DNA of 46,425 nt from a virus, in the IMG/VR virus record IMGVR_UViG_3300020020_000061, positions 1 to 46,425 of that record. One strand, written 5' to 3'. Of the stretch, positions 24,811 through 32,330 are shown piece after piece (the stretch's first letter is position 1; each line of letters starts with the position of its first letter). A program made the position numbers and the translations under genes. The notes under the pieces were generated by a model, which was given only the letters and a program-made list of their open reading frames with translations, was not told the DNA's origin and searched no databases.

Positions 24811-25686
24811 TTACCCTAATTTAAGCACTTTCTCAACTACTTCTTTTGTTCTTTCCAAGATAGCCAAATCATTATCAGTTAATTTAACGGAAGGATTCCG
24901 CAGAAATCCATTTCCATTAGAAATAACATAATTACAACTTACAATCATGTTCCTAACATAAGCAGAACCCTTAGCATTACTTTCGACATATTTCGTATCA
25001 ATGTCGAACTTGCCTTCCATAAATTCATCCACTAATTTTGGATTGGAACGAAACGAATCTTTAATGCGAGTGTAACCTCGATGAGTGTTTATTTCTCCGT
25101 CCCTCACCTTTTCAATCAACAACTTTTCCATCCTATTCTCATCAGCTTTCGTGAAAGATTCTTCCAAAACCTTCTCTTTGATGTTTCGGGCAAAAGATTT
25201 AATCTCTCGTATGCCTTCGGCGTTTGAAAGATTCAGTTGATGTTGCACAAACTTTTCTTTGTTCTGCAAACTTGCAAACGCAGTATAAGTTCGGACAGTT
25301 CTTTCGGTAACTGACAACATCTCGCAGACTTCTTGCAAAGATTTGCCTGAAACTTTAACTATTTCTAAGACTGCTAAGGCTTTTTCCACAGGCGTCCAAC
25401 TTTCATGTTGTTCTTGAACATGGAATTGTTCTATCAACCTGTCAAAATCTCCTTTTTCTTCCACGATGTGCACAGGCACTTCTTTCAAACCTAATTCTTG
25501 AGCAACTCTAAATCGGCGTTCCCCGTCAACCAATAAATAATTCTTTCCTAATTTCTGAACTATCAGAGGTTGAACTATTCCTTGACGTTTGATGGAAGCT
25601 TTCAAAGATGCCATTTTTTCAACCTGAAAATATTTTCTGGGTTGATTTTTGTCAGGTATAATCTGACTCAATTTTAATGTTTCCAT
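24811..25686 (-). CDS. parB: ParB/Spo0J-type protein, 291 aa
   Basis: The N-terminal ParB/Sulfiredoxin-like domain has IIPDKNQPRKYF, IVQPLIVQ and GERRFR (residues 55-60), the CTP-binding motif region. A helix-turn-helix follows at about 116-137 (SLQEVCEMLSVTERTVRTY). The C-terminus is helical. ParB proteins load onto parS sites and partition plasmids or regulate genes. No ParA ATPase was found in the window, so partition is not assured; regulation or a plasmid-like prophage state are alternatives. Its leader RNA is strongly structured. Confidence 0.88.
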   Translation of the reverse strand: METLKLSQIIPDKNQPRKYFQVEKMASLKASIKRQGIVQPLIVQKLGKNYLLVDGERRFRVAQELGLKEVPVHIVEEKGDFDRLIEQFHVQEQHESWTPVEKALAVLEIVKVSGKSLQEVCEMLSVTERTVRTYTAFASLQNKEKFVQHQLNLSNAEGIREIKSFARNIKEKVLEESFTKADENRMEKLLIEKVRDGEINTHRGYTRIKDSFRSNPKLVDEFMEGKFDIDTKYVESNAKGSAYVRNMIVSCNYVISNGNGFLRNPSVKLTDNDLAILERTKEVVEKVLKLG

Positions 25687-25710
25687 TTAAGTTTTTATTT
25701 AATTTAATAA

Positions 25711-25846
25711 TGACCGACCTAAGGCGACAACACTCTGATAACCAAATCGGGGGTTAGTAATTTACTTTCGCCAGACACTTCAGGTTAAGTCCTATCCCTT
25801 GCGAGTTAGGTGGAAAAATCAAAGTATCTGGAGGAAACACGCAAGG
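25711..25846 (-). ncRNA. Structured parB leader with H-type pseudoknot
   Basis: On the minus strand, CCTTGCG (25846-25840) pairs with CGCAAGG (25803-25797), and CCAGATACTT (25831-25822) pairs with AAGTGTCTGG (25780-25771). The two helices interlock as 1-2-1'-2', a pseudoknot. The second helix has a G-U pair that would be a C-A mismatch if the plus strand were transcribed, so the minus RNA is the folded one. A further hairpin pairs TAACC with GGTTA (25739-25756). The element fills the gap between the 88-aa gene and parB. No known riboswitch class was recognised. Confidence 0.65.
25732..25753 (+). repeat. 22-bp imperfect inverted repeat, left copy
   Basis: The plus strand reads ACTCTGATAACC then AAATCGGGGG. 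The minus strand at 26149-26170 carries the same sequence with 3 differences. The two copies flank the 88-aa gene in opposite orientation. A protein-binding site (ParB or a repressor) or RNA-RNA pairing across the gene are both possible. Confidence 0.6.
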
Positions 25847-26113
25847 TTATTGTTTTATTCTCCAAACTGTTGGCTCGTGGTTTGTAAATACTATTTCAAC
25901 TTCTTTACCGACCACTTTTGATATTTCTTTTTCTAACGCTCTGTAAGTTGTCCACTCATCTTTCTTTTCAGGAATACAAGCTATGTAGTGTGGCATAAAA
26001 ATACTTTTTTCATATTCTCCTTGTCCAAACAAACATATTGCATTACCTTTCCAAAAGACAGCATCGTCATCTTCAAAGCGTTTGTAAGCCACTGCATATC
26101 TTTTTTCTTTCAT
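25847..26113 (-). CDS. Hypothetical protein upstream of parB, 88 aa
   Basis: A small alpha/beta protein (MKEKRYAVAYKRFEDDDAVFWKG...ALEKEISKVVGKEVEIVFTNHEPTVW). It is the first gene after promoter P1. No family was recognised. Its mRNA leader (26114-26188) contains the right copy of the inverted repeat. Confidence 0.6.
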   Translation of the reverse strand: MKEKRYAVAYKRFEDDDAVFWKGNAICLFGQGEYEKSIFMPHYIACIPEKKDEWTTYRALEKEISKVVGKEVEIVFTNHEPTVWRIKQ

Positions 26114-26148
26114 TTCTTTTTCCGCAGTAAGTTGCGAGCTTTTTTAAT

Positions 26149-26170
26149 CCCCCGATTCAGTTATCAAAGT
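26149..26170 (-). repeat. 22-bp imperfect inverted repeat, right copy
   Basis: The minus strand reads ACTTTGATAACT then GAATCGGGGG, matching 25732-25753 (plus) at 19 of 22 positions. It lies in the leader between promoter P1 and the 88-aa gene. Confidence 0.6.
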
Positions 26171-26194
26171 GCTATCCTTTAACCTCCTATGGCT

Positions 26195-26223
26195 ATTATA
26201 TACTATCTAGCCAATAAAAGCAA
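26195..26223 (-). promoter_or_regulatory. Promoter P1 (TTGCTT-N17-TATAAT)
   Basis: The minus strand has TTGCTT (26223-26218), 17 bp, then a perfect TATAAT (26200-26195). Transcription would begin near 26188, leading into the 88-aa gene, parB and probably the MoxR-VWA genes. The core and spacer (TTATTGGCTAGATAGTA) are nearly identical to P2. The remaining noncoding bases 26230-26329 hold an A/U-rich hairpin (26291-26307) that may end the kinase operon. Confidence 0.75.
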
Positions 26224-26329
26224 ATTATTAGGCATGGGCAAGTTTTTAGACATTCCCAATAGACCCACGTTTATATGGTTCGCTTAGCGAGAAAAATAGT
26301 ATTTTTCAGCATTCGGGATTTTCCCCAAC

Positions 26330-26833
26330 CTAAAGCGATATAATAGTTTCCCAAACCTCTCTAGCAACCACACCAAATTCTCGGTTATTATCAAAACGAA
26401 ACGTCTTATATTTCTTCCTTTGACAGAAAGCTACCAATCTTGAGACGCCTTTTTCAAAAGTTACATATTTTTTCAAGTTAATTTTAGATTTTGCATTTCT
26501 AATGAGAACTCTTTTTTTTAATTCTTCATAGACTGTATCTAAAATCATTACAATGACTTCATGATTGCGAGAATAGTAAAAAAAATCTTTTCGGTTGCTG
26601 AACAAAGCTCCGTGAATCAAATAATCACGGTTAGATAAAAAAAGTTTCTCAAAGAATTCTTTTTTAGTAACTTTATATCGTTTGAAATCATCCGCCCCTC
26701 TTTTACCGCCAATGCTTAAAAAACCTCTGACCTCCGTGGTAATTCCATCAGAACATAATAAATGAGGATAAAAATTAACAATAGAGGTCTTGCCAGAACC
26801 ATAATATCCGACTAAAACTATAACTTTTTTCAT
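26330..26833 (-). CDS. P-loop kinase, candidate 5-hydroxymethyl-pyrimidine DNA kinase, 167 aa
   Basis: The Walker A is GYYGSGKTS (residues 9-17). An Asp in VIVMILDTVYEEL and an Arg-rich LID-like helix (EELKKRVLIRNAKSK) complete a small nucleotide/polynucleotide kinase fold. Isolated small P-loop kinases occur beside amino-acid:DNA transferase genes in hypermodifying phages, where they phosphorylate 5-hydroxymethyl-uracil in DNA. The substrate here is inferred from neighbours; a free nucleotide kinase is the alternative. It overlaps the upstream gene by 4 bases. Confidence 0.75.
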   Translation of the reverse strand: MKKVIVLVGYYGSGKTSIVNFYPHLLCSDGITTEVRGFLSIGGKRGADDFKRYKVTKKEFFEKLFLSNRDYLIHGALFSNRKDFFYYSRNHEVIVMILDTVYEELKKRVLIRNAKSKINLKKYVTFEKGVSRLVAFCQRKKYKTFRFDNNREFGVVAREVWETIISL

Positions 26834-27579
26834 ATTAGAGAAGAAGAAAAATCTATATCCTCCTTTCTATTTACGTTGACTGTCATAATGGCAATTTCCT
26901 TCTTTTCAAATAAAAGAAAAGATGTATCTTTAAATGCTTCAATTTTTATCAACGACCATTCAGGATATTTCTTCTTAAAGAATCTGCCCACTTTCTCGTA
27001 AAAATCATTTAAATTACCCAATAATTCTTCCCCTATAATTTTTTCATAAGTTTTATAAGAAGATAAACCATATTTTAAATAGAAAACAGAACAGTCATTT
27101 ATCAAAACATATTTCTGAGCATTGAAGAAAACCATATCTAAAATAGGTTTATATTCATTCATAAATCTTTTAAGAGTGAAATTATTGAAATCAGCGAATA
27201 TAAAATCAGCTTTCGGCATTATATAACCGAACATATCTTTATTATTTACTTTCTGGTTAGGGAAATTAACTTTCAGAATTTCAAAACAATATGGACAAAA
27301 ATCATTCAATTCGGATTCTCCTTCATGAAATATTCTGCCACTAATACCAATTCCAGCTAATAAATCAAAATATGTTTTATATTTTCCTTTTATCTCCTCT
27401 TTAATGTTTAAAAGACATTTTATTTTAAGTGGCAGAAGAACCTCTCTGTAATTTTTGGACGAAGAATATCTTTTTAAGAATTTCTCCAAATATGAAGTAT
27501 CGTTCTTCATAACGAAACTTCCTTTGAAATTCTTATCACTTCCTAAATAAACAGAATAGTTTTTGAAATTAAAAATCAT
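26830..27579 (-). CDS. Methyltransferase-fold protein of modification cassette, 249 aa
   Basis: Residues about 65-85 (TYFDLLAGIGISGRIF) match motif I of Rossmann methyltransferases, close to the DLFAGIG of cytosine-C5 enzymes. A CPYCFEILKVNFPN segment follows. Where a C5 enzyme would have its catalytic Pro-Cys, or an amino-methylase its (D/N/S)PPY, this protein has FADFNNFTLKRF. It may therefore bind DNA or SAM without standard methylation, or do another SAM-dependent step. It is coupled by overlaps to kinase and transferase genes. The exact activity is not predictable from sequence. Confidence 0.6.
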   Translation of the reverse strand: MIFNFKNYSVYLGSDKNFKGSFVMKNDTSYLEKFLKRYSSSKNYREVLLPLKIKCLLNIKEEIKGKYKTYFDLLAGIGISGRIFHEGESELNDFCPYCFEILKVNFPNQKVNNKDMFGYIMPKADFIFADFNNFTLKRFMNEYKPILDMVFFNAQKYVLINDCSVFYLKYGLSSYKTYEKIIGEELLGNLNDFYEKVGRFFKKKYPEWSLIKIEAFKDTSFLLFEKKEIAIMTVNVNRKEDIDFSSSLI

Positions 27580-28660
27580 TGACGTAGTCGTTAAAATTAT
27601 TCTTAAAACACGACCATTCTTTGTACATCATAATAACTTGTCCAGTTTTCAGATAATGATTTTGTTTCACAGGTTTTAATCCAGGGTCTTTCGGATTGCT
27701 CTCTAAAAGTAAATGACGTGGGAGGCATTCTTGCCGTAACTGCCAAAAAAAATCCATCTTCTTTTTCCAAAGTCGCTCATGTCGTTTTATTCTTTCATAA
27801 AACATATCATTGTAGACATTCGGATATCTGCGATTTAAACGATGCCAACTCTTGTAACAGCACAAAGTGCTCTCCAAGGTAAAATAATTCGTCTCAGGGC
27901 AATTTTGACGCTCTAGAGCCTCTTTAAGGAGCTGTTCTCCCTCTCTAACAAGCCAATTTATGCATTCAAGCGAATAATCACCTTTAAAGTTAGGATTGAG
28001 TTTGTCGTGCCAATCCAAATCATCTCTGCCTAGAACTTTGCATAAACCGTTCCGATGAGATTTTGAACCTTCAATATCCTCCAAAAAAAGAGTTGAACAA
28101 TCAATATTTAAACCAGCTATCTTTAAATACTCCAAATAAGAGAAAGTAGAAAGTCTGCCAAAATAAGCGAATTCATTTATAACATAATCCCAAACTCTAT
28201 TGAAATTCTCTTTGGGAGTGCTGAAACAAAATTTATTAAAAAAATCTTCCTGCGTTTTGCCTCCCAAATGTTTTTTATAATCTTCAATACAACTTTCAAA
28301 TTTATTCTTTACCCATTTTCTATCGCTGTCCCAACCGAATTTTAAATAATTCAACCTAAAATATGAAGATAATTTTTTCAAATCCAGATTTTCCAAAGAA
28401 GGAAAATTCTGGAATATCTCAAAAGTAGTAACTACGTTCTGCGTAACTCCGTTTATGAAACAGAACCAATATTTCTGTTCTTGATTCATTTTTAATTTCT
28501 CAAAAATATAAGGAAAAGCGTAATAAACTCCGCCTGGATGAGATTTATATTTCAAATGAAATTCATAGAATCTCAAAAAAACTTCTCGGCGATATTTAGG
28601 TTCTCTAAAATCCATTCCATATTTAAGTTCTTTAATCTCATTTTCACAAAATCTTTTCAT
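27569..28660 (-). CDS. Amino-acid:DNA transferase-like protein (aGPT-Pplase family), 363 aa
   Basis: The ATG at 28660 overlaps the TGA of the dioxygenase gene and is preferred over one 54 bases upstream. The segment YWFCFINGVTQNVVTTFEIFQNFPSL, then YFRLNYLKFGWDSDRKWVK, matches the style of the alpha-glutamyl/putrescinyl-thymine pyrophosphorylase families, which replace a phosphorylated hydroxymethyl group on thymine with an amine or amino acid. A later GSKSHRNGLCKVLGRDDL is also typical. Position between a TET/JBP oxygenase and a kinase strengthens the call. Recognition is by pattern memory and needs a profile search. Confidence 0.7.
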   Translation of the reverse strand: MKRFCENEIKELKYGMDFREPKYRREVFLRFYEFHLKYKSHPGGVYYAFPYIFEKLKMNQEQKYWFCFINGVTQNVVTTFEIFQNFPSLENLDLKKLSSYFRLNYLKFGWDSDRKWVKNKFESCIEDYKKHLGGKTQEDFFNKFCFSTPKENFNRVWDYVINEFAYFGRLSTFSYLEYLKIAGLNIDCSTLFLEDIEGSKSHRNGLCKVLGRDDLDWHDKLNPNFKGDYSLECINWLVREGEQLLKEALERQNCPETNYFTLESTLCCYKSWHRLNRRYPNVYNDMFYERIKRHERLWKKKMDFFWQLRQECLPRHLLLESNPKDPGLKPVKQNHYLKTGQVIMMYKEWSCFKNNFNDYVNDF

Positions 28661-29526
28661 TGTTTGCCACGACTTCCTACTAATTTGGCACGATGTTCTT
28701 CTGGCATTTTCCAACGTGTTCTCTCACGTTCTGTCTTCCTGTTTCGTATGCGTGCCAATTCTTCCGTCATGTTCAAACATTTCCACATTTGTTTAAGAGA
28801 ATAATAAACTATGGAAAATCTGTGAGAATCTGGTGTAGTGTAAATTATTGGAGTTACACCATGCATAATGCTCTGACCATCAAACATAATTATGGAATTA
28901 TTGCGGAGTTCAAAACCAATTCCATATTCAGGCAATGAAAGATAACCGCCTTGGATGCCTTCTTTGAAAACAATCATTAGAGAATACACATCATTGAAAT
29001 TCCCTGAATCAAAATGATATTTAAGCGGATTATTCTTGTTGATAATCCCACTGGTGAAAATACTTTTCTGATTGAGTTTCCAAATATCTTTTATTTTTTC
29101 ATCAGTTTGAGCTTGATGAGCTTTGTAACCTTCTGGATTATATTTCTCATAATATTTTTCTATCTGCAAAGCCAGATTACAAACTCTGGCGTGAATGTCA
29201 GGCATCTCTTTGGCTAAAGAAGTGCTGGAACAATAATCACCTCGTATGGGTTGCCGTGGACGGAAACCGAAGATGCGAGATTTGGAAGAAAGTCCACGAG
29301 TGCGTTTGCCTTCGTGGTATTGGATTAATTTCAAATCTTTCAGAACTTGCGAAGTATCAATATCAACAATGTCGTAAATTATTTTTATCTTACTGTCTCC
29401 ATCGACGTCAGCCTCAGTGAAAATACTGGGTTCTTTAATTAAAGTTTCAAAATCTTTTTCTAAAGCCGTTCTGCGAACCCAATCTTTGTAATCAACATCT
29501 TTCTTTTTAAGGATGATTTCTCTCAT
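28657..29526 (-). CDS. TET/JBP-family 2-oxoglutarate/Fe(II) dioxygenase, 289 aa
   Basis: The catalytic set is complete: His171 and Asp173 (KYHFDSGNF), His222 (IMHGV) and the 2-oxoglutarate-binding Arg236 (DSHRFSIVYY). The upstream FGFRPRQPIRGDYCSSTSLA and the LPEYGIGFELRNNSIIMFDG loop are characteristic of the TET/JBP clade. These enzymes oxidise the methyl group of 5-methylcytosine or thymine in DNA. The C-terminal tail is basic (IRNRKTERERTRWKM), fit for DNA contact. It shares overlaps with the ParB-like gene before it and the transferase after it. Confidence 0.85.
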   Translation of the reverse strand: MREIILKKKDVDYKDWVRRTALEKDFETLIKEPSIFTEADVDGDSKIKIIYDIVDIDTSQVLKDLKLIQYHEGKRTRGLSSKSRIFGFRPRQPIRGDYCSSTSLAKEMPDIHARVCNLALQIEKYYEKYNPEGYKAHQAQTDEKIKDIWKLNQKSIFTSGIINKNNPLKYHFDSGNFNDVYSLMIVFKEGIQGGYLSLPEYGIGFELRNNSIIMFDGQSIMHGVTPIIYTTPDSHRFSIVYYSLKQMWKCLNMTEELARIRNRKTERERTRWKMPEEHRAKLVGSRGKQ

Positions 29527-30148
29527 ATTCTTCCAAAATCTTCATAAACGCTTCGGTATGATTCTGAACTCCCAACTGCGTCATAAGTTTTTCCATCCTT
29601 GGCATTACATTCTCAAATTCTTCTGCGGTGAAGAATAAAACTATCTGTTTAATGTTTCCTTCAAGATAACTGTCCATCGTTTGCGTCAAATCCGATTTAT
29701 CAATTTGAATCTCCTCATTGAACATTCCTAATTCAAAATCTTCAAAGCCTGCCAATTTTAATTCTTCCATTTCAAATGCTCCCGCCAGAAGTTCGTTGTC
29801 CCAGAATCCACCCATTTTATTCGCATTTAGATTTGCCTGTCCCGCCTTCTTTTCATCCCAATCAACTTCTCGATAATTATATTTCTCTCCATTGTAAACG
29901 ACATATCCGACTGCCACAGTGCCGACTTTAGAATTCTCCACAGGAATAGTAGTAATCTGCACATCTTTGTCATTACGTTTAAAGAATTGAGTGCGTTGAT
30001 TGCCTCCGATTAATTCTTGAGTACGAACGTTATAAACAATTCCTGAAAGGTCGCCAAATTCTTTTATGGAATCTCCCAAAAGATTAAACATCTTCTCAGT
30101 TATTTTTCTGGGATTGCGATGATACTGTTTTAATTGGTTTATCTCCAT
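29507..30148 (-). CDS. ParB-like nuclease-domain protein, 213 aa
   Basis: The N-terminus matches the ParB/IbrB-type domain that often precedes phage DNA methylases: NPRKITEKMFNLLGDSIKEFGDLSGIVYN, then IGGNQRTQFFKR. A central ANLNANKMGGFWDNE is typical of the same family. No helix-turn-helix is present, unlike the ParB at 24811. It may recognise DNA for modification enzymes or have nuclease activity. Overlap with the dioxygenase gene places it in the same operon. Confidence 0.8.
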   Translation of the reverse strand: MEINQLKQYHRNPRKITEKMFNLLGDSIKEFGDLSGIVYNVRTQELIGGNQRTQFFKRNDKDVQITTIPVENSKVGTVAVGYVVYNGEKYNYREVDWDEKKAGQANLNANKMGGFWDNELLAGAFEMEELKLAGFEDFELGMFNEEIQIDKSDLTQTMDSYLEGNIKQIVLFFTAEEFENVMPRMEKLMTQLGVQNHTEAFMKILEEYERNHP

Positions 30149-30387
30149 TGTTGTATTCTTTCTTTTAATTGAAATGTCGGCGTGAATGTCATCTTCGTGT
30201 AAGCTGGGAAACTATCATGCTGCCCCGTGAAAGGATTAAATGCTTTCTTTATTGCTTTCATTCTCTTTAATTTGAAAATGCCTAATCCGATAATCTTAAC
30301 AGACCCATTCTTTAAAAGATAGGCAGAAAGTGTTGTAATAAATTTCGGGTCAACCTTAATAGTTGCCTTCTGGGGTTTATTAGCCAT
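30139..30387 (-). CDS. HU/IHF-type DNA-binding protein, 82 aa
   Basis: Residues 30-60 (VKIIGLGIFKLKRMKAIKKAFNPFTGQ) match the HU/IHF beta-arm region, including the G-x-G-x-F turn and the NPxTG element that inserts into the minor groove. The usual N-terminal helices are shorter than in standard 90-residue HU. It could compact or bend phage DNA during replication, recombination or modification. Confidence 0.85.
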   Translation of the reverse strand: MANKPQKATIKVDPKFITTLSAYLLKNGSVKIIGLGIFKLKRMKAIKKAFNPFTGQHDSFPAYTKMTFTPTFQLKERIQQWR

Positions 30388-30420
30388 TTTGCCTATTCTA
30401 ATTCCATTAGACGATATCTG

Positions 30421-30954
30421 TCAAGGACGGTTCACAAAATTCTTTTTTGTATTTCTATTTTGCTCCGAAAAAGTCGCCCATCTACAATTTTCTGGTTCAT
30501 AATTTCCGAATGGATTTATCCTATCTAAAGTTGTTTGACGTTCTCCATATTTTTCCTTGTGTGCTTCATAAAGAGCAAACATATCTTTTAAGAAATTTTC
30601 AAACTTATACCAGCTAGGGCAAATTTTTATTCCTACATAATCTTTAGCACAAATATATTTAGGGCTTAGTCGGTCAAACATTGAACGCCATCTTTTATAG
30701 AACTTCGTGCCAGTCATGGCATGTTTAGTGTTTTTATTACTCACAAGTTCACTCCTTTTACACCCACATGAACTTGTAAATCTTGCATTAGGTTTTGGAA
30801 CTATATTAGAAAAAAAGAATATCTTTTCTTTTCCGCAGTCGCACCGACATAATACTTTTTTATAAACTCCTTTACCTAGAACTTTTAGTATAGTCAAATA
30901 ACTCATCTTTACTCCAACTCTGCATTTTGATAAACCTCTCTTTTTCATTTTCAT
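30421..30954 (-). CDS. Homing-type endonuclease with TLDRI-NCRWA signature, 177 aa
   Basis: The protein has an N-terminal zinc-binding segment (CRCDCGKEK...SSCGC), a helical centre with YKRWRSMFDRL and ICPSWYKFENFLKDM, and the C-terminal TTLDRINPFGNYEPENCRWAT. This arrangement is widespread in phage selfish endonucleases, related to the EDxHD (I-Bth0305I-like) class. Its 5' end overlaps the 3' end of ninG by 83 bases; an internal ATG at 30909 would shorten the overlap. The insertion may have changed the end of NinG. Confidence 0.8.
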   Translation of the reverse strand: MKMKKRGLSKCRVGVKMSYLTILKVLGKGVYKKVLCRCDCGKEKIFFFSNIVPKPNARFTSSCGCKRSELVSNKNTKHAMTGTKFYKRWRSMFDRLSPKYICAKDYVGIKICPSWYKFENFLKDMFALYEAHKEKYGERQTTLDRINPFGNYEPENCRWATFSEQNRNTKKNFVNRP

Positions 30955-31336
30955 AAAAAATAATATCCGCCTTCGTTGTTCTCTGTTTATCTTGTAATAT
31001 TTTATTCACAAATTCCCTGCCATACCTGCCTTCCAATGCGACAAGAAACATCGCACCATTACCTCCTAAATTTATGTTGCAATTATAGCACGAAGAATGT
31101 AAATTACGCAAATTATAACGCAAAAATGCTCCGCAAGTTGAACGTGGGATAAAATGTCCAGTATGCCAGCCACTGCCCTCCAACCCCGTCTTTCCACAGA
31201 CGATACAGACATTGCCGTCACGTCTGCGGACTAATTCTTTACAAATTTCCCAAATCTTTATTTGGATGGTGGAGATTTTCTGTTTGCTTTTCTTTTTAAG
31301 ACGTGTCCGCTGTCGCAGACGATGGGTTTTCTTCAC
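30872..31336 (-). CDS. ninG: NinG/Rap-type recombination nuclease, 154 aa
   Basis: The basic N-terminus is followed by RRRDGNVCIVCGKTGLEGSGWHTGHFIPRS, then NLRNLHSSCYNCNINLGGNGAMFLVALEGRYG. These are the zinc-binding HNH-like motifs of lambda NinG (Rap), which helps resolve branched recombination intermediates. The C-terminal residues overlap the inserted endonuclease gene and may not be original. It lies in the replication/modification operon. Confidence 0.85.
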   Translation of the reverse strand: MKKTHRLRQRTRLKKKSKQKISTIQIKIWEICKELVRRRDGNVCIVCGKTGLEGSGWHTGHFIPRSTCGAFLRYNLRNLHSSCYNCNINLGGNGAMFLVALEGRYGREFVNKILQDKQRTTKADIIFYENEKERFIKMQSWSKDELFDYTKSSR

Positions 31337-31364
31337 TTATGGAAGTATATCTCATTATTAATTA

Positions 31365-32330
31365 TTAAGAAAAGAGGTTATTACCTTGTGCTTTTAATCT
31401 ATCTTCAGCTATTTTGCAGTAATCCTTTGATAAGTCTATTCCAATATATTTTCTGCCGAGCTTATTGGCGACTATTCCAGTTGTGCCGCTACCAAAGAAC
31501 GGGTCAAGCACAATATCCCCCTCTTTGCTTCCAGCTCTGATAAGCGGAGCGATTAAAGTCTGCGGATAGGTGGCGTAATGTTCTATCGCTCCGTCCTCCC
31601 CGCTATTGGTGAAAATATCTAGGAAGTCAGGCGGCACTGCGCCTTTCTCGTTTAGCTTTACTATTCTGGCGGGCATACCATATTCTTTTGACTTGTCGCC
31701 CAAACTGCTGGGATTTTGTCCTAAAGCATTTCTGCCCTGTTCGTATTCGGCTCTTTGGAGTGAAACTAATTGATGTGGAGTGCGGATGCTATCAAGGTCA
31801 AAATAATATCTTTGACTTTTTACAAAGAAGAAAAAATACTCGTGGGCTTTCTTCCACCTGTCTTGCACACTTTCAGGCATAGCGTTTCTTTTTATCCAAA
31901 CTAATTTATTTCTTAAAATCCAGCCACGCTCAATCATTTCCAAGGCAAAGCGTTCGGGTATCATAATTAAAGATTTTGGTTGTATATTTCCTTGTTTCAT
32001 TCCTGTTGGTTCTGGCACATCTAATCCTCTAGCACTTGATTTAGGGTCTTTCCAACCAAGATGTCTAGTCGCTCCTAATGATTTATAACTATCTCCTAAA
32101 TTAACGAAACAAGTGCCGTCTTTTTTCAAGACTCGTTTCACTTCGTCAAAAATATCACAGAGGTTTTTAATAAATTTTTGATAAGTGGGTTCTAGTCCTA
32201 TTTGTCCATCTACTCCGTAATCACGAAGCCCATAGTAAGGCGGCGAAGTAACTATGCAACTTACACTCTCATCAGGAAATTTCCGCAGTTCTTCTAAAGC
32301 GTCTCCACAGATTATAGAATTAGGTTTCAT
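31365..32330 (-). CDS. Site-specific DNA methyltransferase (SPPY, beta class), 321 aa
   Basis: Motif IV TSPPYYGLRDYG is near residue 30 and motif I DPFFGSGTTG near the C-terminus, the beta-class order. SPPY favours cytosine-N4 methylation, though some such enzymes act on adenine N6. The protein includes MKQGNIQPKSLIMIPERFALEMI and WIKRNAMPE, standard in phage methylases. No partner restriction enzyme is seen, so it is probably protective. It begins the cluster of modification genes. Confidence 0.92.
   Translation of the reverse strand: MKPNSIICGDALEELRKFPDESVSCIVTSPPYYGLRDYGVDGQIGLEPTYQKFIKNLCDIFDEVKRVLKKDGTCFVNLGDSYKSLGATRHLGWKDPKSSARGLDVPEPTGMKQGNIQPKSLIMIPERFALEMIERGWILRNKLVWIKRNAMPESVQDRWKKAHEYFFFFVKSQRYYFDLDSIRTPHQLVSLQRAEYEQGRNALGQNPSSLGDKSKEYGMPARIVKLNEKGAVPPDFLDIFTNSGEDGAIEHYATYPQTLIAPLIRAGSKEGDIVLDPFFGSGTTGIVANKLGRKYIGIDLSKDYCKIAEDRLKAQGNNLFS

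Noticed and set aside
25690-25850. tRNA, tmRNA or RNase P RNA in the parB leader
   Set aside because: No acceptor stem with T-loop GTTCRA, no tag frame and no conserved RNase P blocks were found.
26310-26325. TTTTCCCCAA on the plus strand as a fourth P2/P3-type promoter
   Set aside because: No TTGCTT follows at 6 bp and no plus-strand gene is nearby.
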